This document shows, piece by piece, positions 57,393 through 64,000 of a stretch of DNA of 64,000 nucleotides. The stretch spans positions 558,001 to 622,000 of the forward strand of contig JAQJVL010000101.1 of NCBI GenBank assembly GCA_035578905.1, written 5' to 3'. Under the pieces are notes generated by a model. The model did no database searches, was not told where the DNA came from, and saw only the letters and a program-made list of their open reading frames with translations. How positions within the stretch are numbered: position 1 is the first letter of the stretch; each line of letters starts with the position of its first letter. Made by a program: the position numbers and the translations under genes. This DNA is from Stictocephala bisonia (taxonomy: Eukaryota > Arthropoda > Insecta > Hemiptera > Membracidae).

Positions 57393-57894
57393 TAATAAAA
57401 TGAAGAGAATAATTAAGTGATTATTACTGAAAATTTCTTTAATTACTAATTTGGTGTTGACTATATATTGTACAAATAATCCTCAACAGCTGCGATCCCA
57501 GGCTTTAGTTGAATTTTCTGTTCCAAAAATTCGTTTCAAATAGAGAGATACAAATACATTCAAGAAGCTTTAAGACTGCAAATGTAGACCTGGTAATATT
57601 TTGGCATGTTCCGTTACTACCAGACCTTATGAAATGCTACAGAAACCTGTAATACAACTTTTCATTTCTGAAAACATATAAAAAATATTGCCAGATCAAT
57701 TAGCAAGTTACACATTTCAATGATTCAAGTATAGGCATATAATTTACTCAAATATGAAATGGATTTATGAAGAGATATAATAAAGAAATATATTATATAG
57801 AACCTACACTGATGAGGCGAAAGAAGGATGTAGTAGGCTTTTAATGCAAATTTTATATTTGCTCTAGTGATGATAAGTGTTTAGGGCCGAGCAT
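57393..57894. other. AT-rich DNA without a recognisable gene
   Basis: No features recognised. Confidence 0.5.
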
Positions 57895-58250
57895 AAATTA
57901 ATATTTTTCGTGCAGAAATTGTAGAATCCGTCCACACAGGGGTGAATGCATAGATATATGTTTCCGCTCGTCCACACTACTTCTCTTCAGCGATAAACGG
58001 ACTGAAAGCGTAGGAAGAAGAGTATGATGTATTATGCTTTGAGAGAAATAATTAATTTGGGCTGTAGTTTGGACTCGTGGGAGGTGAACCGTACTGCATC
58101 CATCACCGCTGCAAAGGTTTTGTTCAATTTTGGCACAATGTAGCAGGAAATCAGACACGCCAGAAGAAGGCGTCGTTTGTTCCACTACAAGCGTCACCAA
58201 AATGGTGGGACTCTCACATTTAATGTGATTCAAATTATTTGGGCACTACA
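57895..58250. promoter_or_regulatory. GC-richer island with a 111-codon minus-strand ORF
   Basis: Unique sequence with raised GC. The minus-strand ORF (57,898-58,233) starts at an ATG but shows no signal peptide, membrane helix or motif I know. The island also contains AATTAATTTGGGC and CACCAAAATGGTG words. Like the other islands it could be a conserved non-coding element or an unannotated exon. Confidence 0.25.
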
Positions 58251-59799
58251 GTAGATTGTATTTACAGTTTAATGGGACACGATTTATAAAAAAACTATTA
58301 CTAATTGATTACGTGACATTCATTTTAAATATAATTTTCATTTGATATTTTCTTACGACATTTCATCAAAACAAAGATTCCAAGATAACACAGTTACTCA
58401 ATCTCTTCATTCAGTATTTTCGCTGGCATTTTTGTCACCTTTCTATTTGAAACTGTGGTATTTATGGTTCAGCTTGCTATTATCACCTCCATAACATTAA
58501 TAGGTGATAATACTACAATAAAATAACTTTTGTATTGAGTTAAGATCTTCAATAAGCGACTTAATTCATCCCAAAAGAAATGTGTTATATTCTTATGTAA
58601 TTTTATATCTCAGAAAAATGTAAACCCATTTTATGGAATAGCTCTTACTATATCAGGTTAAAATATGAATGAAGTATAAAACACCAGGTAATTTTGAAAT
58701 GGTTAGGACCTATTTGTTAAATATTTATGTTTTGATCACCTATTGGTCAATAAGATAAAGCTGTTTTTGTGAAGATTCCTCCTTTCGCTTCACCATTATC
58801 TTATTCTGAGTAACACTTTTTCTTTCTTCAGAAAGATGTCATTTACGCACTCCATTATTATAATGTTCCAGACATTCTGATGTACATAAGGATGTACTAA
58901 GGATACTAAAGAAACACTTTCAGCAATGGATAATTAACAAGTTTTAATTTACTTTTCAATTAGTGTAGGCCTAATTGCAAGAAATATTATCAAATATATT
59001 CATACTTCCAAAAAAAACACCAACTCTCAAAATGTGACGGAAACCCATACTCAAATTTTGGTTCAGTGCGGTTGCAGGCATCTAACCTTCAAGTTAACCT
59101 TTCCATTTTGAATATTTTGTATCTGGTTTCTTTCTAACGTTAAGTGGTTTTTGTATCCCCCATTGTTTTTCAAAAATTTTCTGACTTTTTAGGTTTCTAC
59201 TTATTTTATTCTGGGCCATTTTAACTTATTTACATATTCGTTGAACCAGTTTATCTGTTTAAAGATTCAAAATAGTTTGTAAGCCTGCTTTTATCCACCA
59301 TAATAACTGACATCTACAAGGCTGCTTTCCCCTTGTTGGTATCTTATGATTTATAATTTTCCGTTCGTGTTTTTTTAAGTTTTATTTTTTAAGTATTAGT
59401 CGATTTTTCAATCCTTTTTCTTTTCTAACATTTTGATTAGTGATTTATTATTCAGTTCAAGTGTTTAAATAGCGCATATTATTTCATTTGTGCTAGCTAG
59501 CTGTTTTGGCGATTTTTCACATTTGTTTTTCCTATATTTGGATCCTAATTTACACTAGAATATTTAAGTAAAATTTAAAATATGATTTAAAAAACTACAC
59601 ATACAATGATTTCAACAGAAGTATAACTAAACTATCCTATGTTCTTACACTATTTGTGTAATAAAATCGTGTGATGTTTCATTTTTTTAATGAATTTATT
59701 TAACCATGTGGTGCGATGACAATGAGTTAAGCTTTTCAGGCACACTAGAAGACATAATAGTAAATGACATTATAACATTGATAATGCTACAGTTCTAAT
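58251..59799. other. AT-rich DNA without a recognisable gene
   Basis: No tandem arrays or credible ORFs. TATTATCACCT..AGGTGATAATA at about 58,480-58,511 forms a small inverted repeat. Confidence 0.5.
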
Positions 59800-60240
59800 T
59801 ATAAGAGTTGTAAAATGATTCTATCCATAAATGACACATTTTTACTTCCCAGATCAAATCTAAGAACGCTTGTTGATCTGACCTTGATCCAACTATTAAA
59901 CTCTCCATTCTGAAGATAATAGGTCTCGGAGGGAAGCTATGACGACAAGGTATCTCACCAGCAGGTCGTTCCTCCAAACGGAACTGTTCGTCGTTGGAAA
60001 ATCCTGATGTTTTTCACTTAGAGTGGTAGCTCATCGTGAGTTGGCCTGCCCTTAGTGAAAAAGAGGAGTAACTTGTTTCTGAAATACAGTCTAAAGTGAG
60101 TCAGTATGTGGATCGACCACTTTAAGCTCCACATTTGAGGGATGGTTCCGGGTGTAATGTCTTTACGGATTTTTTTCCGTCTTCACCAAGATATCGTACA
60201 ACCTCAGCCGAGGCCAGACTAGCTGTCTCATTCATTCGAC
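59800..60240 (-). pseudogene. Possible coding remnant, unidentified
   Basis: Minus-strand frames contain protein-like pieces separated by stops or frame changes: an ATG-started 37-residue ORF (60,122-60,235) with SAEVVRYLGEDGKKSVKTL; then GRPTHDELPL near 60,030; then a 60-codon ORF (59,795-59,977) with RPAGEIPCRHSF. The GC rise matches the same interval. I do not recognise the protein; retroelement or host exon fragments are both possible. Confidence 0.25.
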
Positions 60241-60362
60241 GCTCTTCACAAATCAGACATAACTAAGCATAAATACATTCATAACTAAGCAATTTTTATG
60301 AATGTATTATGTTGACTACAATTTTATAAATAGCATCCGCAAACGCGAAGCTGATTGCAAAG

Positions 60363-60866
<504 letters not shown>

Positions 60867-62599
60867 CGGAAACTGTCAAATAGAGTGACGTTTTTGGCAG
60901 TTGTTTAACAAAACAACTTGCATAACTTTAGGTTACCAACTAATAGAGGAAGATGTTTATATACTAACTCATTAATATTAGTGATGGCGGGCGTGCTCTA
61001 TGCATAACAAAGAAGAAATATTAGAAAATAAAATGAATGATAAGGGTACTTAAATAATAAAGATTAGCACTAAAAATGAATTCAAAATAACCAAAGACAT
61101 ACATTAGTATACAACTAAACATACATAATTGGGAATTAAACTTTAAAAAACATGTCAGTAGTATGATACTATTACGAATATTAGAAAGATGATGGTCCCA
61201 ATACAATTAGTGATAGACAATATAAAGTAACACTGAAATAAAGGTATCATCAATATTATCAATATCAGTATATACTACTAGTAGTTATTGCTATTCCACC
61301 AAGTTCATTGCTGGAGAATCCGTTCACACTAGAGATCGTATGATAGCTGGAAACTATTCAGGTTTTTCTTTGGAGAGTTTCATGATACGTTCGGTTCACT
61401 CTTAACCACTTTTCTGTTCTTTGATTATTTTTATTTTAGTTCATCTTAAGATGTAATTGTTGTGCTATTTTTTTATTAGTCTTCAATTAGATTAGGTGTA
61501 AACCTAATCTACTAATTAATCGATTAGAATGATGTAATCTGCTTAATATTGTCAATAGTATCAACATTCCCCATCCATCTCACATTACAAGAGTAGAACA
61601 TTTGTCTTCAGCGATGTATTTACAAAGACGACATGCATAGATAAATGCTGACACACTCCATTTTAAATTCTCATTGTTCTTCTACGTTCTACGTTTTTAT
61701 AGTAACCTATTTGGGTACTTTCCTATCGGCCATCAAACTCCACTATTGACAGTTTCCATATAATCCTGTCGTGAGGCCTTCATGTTGTTCACATAGTTAG
61801 CTGGACTGATCAAAGCTGCAGGGTCTGAATTGTTCTTATAGTTAAAAGTTTCATCTTTTTCTCTTGTGAGATCAGTATTGAAATTAAAATTTAGTCTTTC
61901 TACCAATGTTTCCTTAAGAACAAGTTCCTATTCACTGATAATGTGAAATTTGGCTTGGCTCTACAGTTGAATATCGTTAAGGTTGAACTCTATATTCAAA
62001 AGGAGAACAATATTTAATTTGACTATTCCTTACGAGGCAAGTGAAGTGAAGTATACTTCAAAAAGGAGTATATAATGTTAAGCTTCTAAGAGTTTCGTGA
62101 ATTTTATGGAGCTTGGTAAGACCCGAACTTTGAAACAGCTCTATTGTCCTTCCTTGGACTCCGAAAACTCCGGAACACAGTTGGCCATATTATTTTATAT
62201 TTGCCCTCAAAAATGTCTCTTACGGATCCAGAAGTATAATTATTTAAAAAACATATATTTAAATCACATTACACTTTGAAACTATTTGAATGCTACGATC
62301 AGAATATCATGTTACTTATATTATATTTACTAGTTCACATTCGCATAGAATCGTACTATATATTTTGATGGTTTTATTTTAATTATTGTTGTCATTGTCT
62401 TGTGTATTTGTTTAGTTTGTTTAGTAACAAATAGTAATATGTAATAGAGTTGTTTCCAAACCAGATTAATGAACCAAAGTGAGAAAATGTTTCTATACTT
62501 AAGCCTTAGACGTTTGTGTTATCCTCCATTTTTATTTGTTACCATATAACTTAAATCTCTCATGCAGTTTACGGATCGAGATTATAATTTGAAATTTGT
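60867..62599. other. AT-rich DNA without a recognised gene
   Basis: ATGGCGGGCG at 60,984-60,993 is a further isolated YY1-type motif. A 60-codon ORF (62,097-62,279) is unrecognised. Confidence 0.5.
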
Positions 62600-63560
62600 T
62601 CTTCACGCTTAAATATTGGCGCAAGAAATGAAAAAATACGTATTTTTATTTATTTAAAATACTTGGAAATTGGCATTTCATCTTTATACTTTTTTCCACT
62701 AGAAATTGAAAGAATAGCCATTTTAAGCGGTGGTATTTTTGTTTCAGTTCCTCTACATATACTGTTTCAAAATTCAAATCGGCTTTAAAAATTTCATCAC
62801 GATTGCTTGGATCTGAAATAACATTTTTGAAGTAAAACATACAAAATAGTGATGTTTAGCTACAAACCCTCTTCAAACTTATGATTAAAGGGAAGATTTT
62901 AATACTTTAGTCCAGTAATCCAACTCCTTAAGTTAAAGAGATGTTTGGGAAAAAATCCTGTATGTAAACAGATGAACCAATTTTTAAGTTGAACACTTAA
63001 ACCTTGCTTATCAATATTACTGGCTTTTTTTGCGGCAAACCAATTTTATAAATGCTAATAACATATTATTACTACGATAAATTTGCACCTAATAATATAT
63101 GTAGGTTTAAATACATTCATTTATCTAATCAAAGCAGCAGAATTCATTTAAAGGAAGTCACCCACATTTTCATGTTGATTATTTTTAAAGACCATGATAT
63201 TTTAATATTTATTGATATTTATATCATTACTGTACACTGGTTATTAGTAGAAATATGTAATTCATCCAGGCAGATACTGTAAATTAATGGCCATTCTAAT
63301 TTAAAATACCTAATATTGGATTGCCATTCATGTTTGATGAAATTCAATTGTTTAATTTGTTTTTACTCCTTCGAGAATTGAGCCCTGCTTGAAGGTTAAA
63401 CGTTATAAAATGAATCTTTCGATTTTAAATGTATTCGGAATAATTGCTCTTGATCCAGTAAACCACCTTCTTAAGTTAAAGAGATAATTAAAAAACACTG
63501 TTATCGTTTTATATAACTATGTCTGCTAAATAGACTAATGAAGGATTTACTGTATAAATG
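62600..63560. repeat. Possible old segmental duplication
   Basis: CCAGTAATCCAACTCCTTAA with GTTAAAGAGAT near 62,912-62,946 recurs as CCAGTAAACCACCTTCTTAA with GTTAAAGAGAT near 63,456-63,486. TAAAATACNTNNNATTGG-type words precede both. The spacing is about 545 bp and the similarity patchy. Confidence 0.35.
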
Positions 63561-64000
63561 AACCAAGTGCAAATGTTTGGTTCAAAAGTGAATCAAACAC
63601 CAGTTTTGTGCAGATAGAAAAAGATACATTTGATTCGATTTAACCTAAAATTTCATCAGTTGTAATCATTATTTTCTATTTTTGATTATTCCTGCGCCAG
63701 TCAAGTGATTCTAGGTAGGGACGAGATTGGTAATAGTGATAATAGGTACTAATCTTAGTAATGTACTCACGATATATTTTAAAAATGTGTTCGATTTCAT
63801 ATAGTATAATTGAACTTATTTTATATTTTATGAGTTGCTATAGTTCATTTTATACAGTTTTGATAAGCTATATCGTAACTATAAGTAAGTAAAATTAAAT
63901 AAAATTTAAGTCCACCTAGAAAATGTTATGAAATATTAACAAGGACATTTTGGAAACTAGTGGAAAAATAGCTTCTCTTTTTGATATTTTCCTTCTATTA
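63561..64000. other. AT-rich DNA without a recognisable gene
   Basis: Runs to the window edge. CGCCAGTCAAGT near 63,694 also occurs in the loop-side arm of the 46.1-kb foldback, possibly a fragment of that family. Confidence 0.4.

Overview
This looks like a piece of a large, AT-rich, repeat-loaded animal nuclear genome. I see no intact protein-coding gene and no bacterial signature (no operons, no ribosome-binding-site-led ORFs). The likeliest source is an arthropod, probably an insect and perhaps a hemipteran. The reasons are a very frequent TAGGCCTA palindrome, AACCTAA-type strings near 9.1 kb, a decayed Jockey/CR1-like LINE, a Gypsy-type solo LTR and many long minisatellites. The taxon is an inference; no marker gene fixes it. 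The window is best read as intergenic DNA or the inside of very long introns.

Layout. 0-5.5 kb is AT-rich, with a degenerate 36-bp repeat, two GC-richer islands (about 2.2-2.5 and 3.2-3.5 kb) and an inverted-repeat element. From 5.6 to 8.3 kb a dispersed element carries one internal module of about 76 bp amplified to roughly 28 copies. 9.6-9.9 kb is a 51-bp repeat. 10.8-11.6 kb is a CpG-rich island with NRF1-like and YY1/Pho-like sites. 12.7-13.7 kb is a 96-bp tandem array. 16-18.2 kb has (CA)n and a 19-bp minisatellite. 19.5-21.3 kb is a 105-bp array split by a second copy of the dispersed element. 22-28.85 kb is a satellite domain: a homogeneous core of about 24 monomers of 104 bp (25.7-28.2 kb) flanked by older, diverged and partly inverted monomers. 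29.6-31.8 kb is a 33-bp PstI-type minisatellite interrupted by a 906-bp solo LTR with a clean target duplication. 35.5-38.6 kb is a dead LINE. 38.6-41.4 kb holds more dispersed-repeat copies. 41.6-50 kb is AT-rich with unidentified ORFs, a compound repeat with a foldback element and two GC-rich islands. 50-60 kb is AT-rich, with second copies of two repeat families and islands at 56.2-56.8 and 57.9-58.25 kb. At 60.4-60.8 kb there is an uninterrupted (TC)213 tract, followed by AT-rich DNA to the end.

The most interesting signals are: (1) one dispersed family seen as single-module copies and as a copy whose module has become a minisatellite; (2) nested insertions with datable order (element B inside the 105-bp array, a solo LTR inside the 33-bp array, a foldback inside a dispersed repeat); (3) the layered 104-bp satellite, whose monomers carry a conserved 5'-splice-donor-like box; (4) ATGGCGG motifs concentrated in the GC-rich islands, which look like regulatory DNA or cryptic promoters. 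All lengths, copy counts and similarities were worked out by eye.
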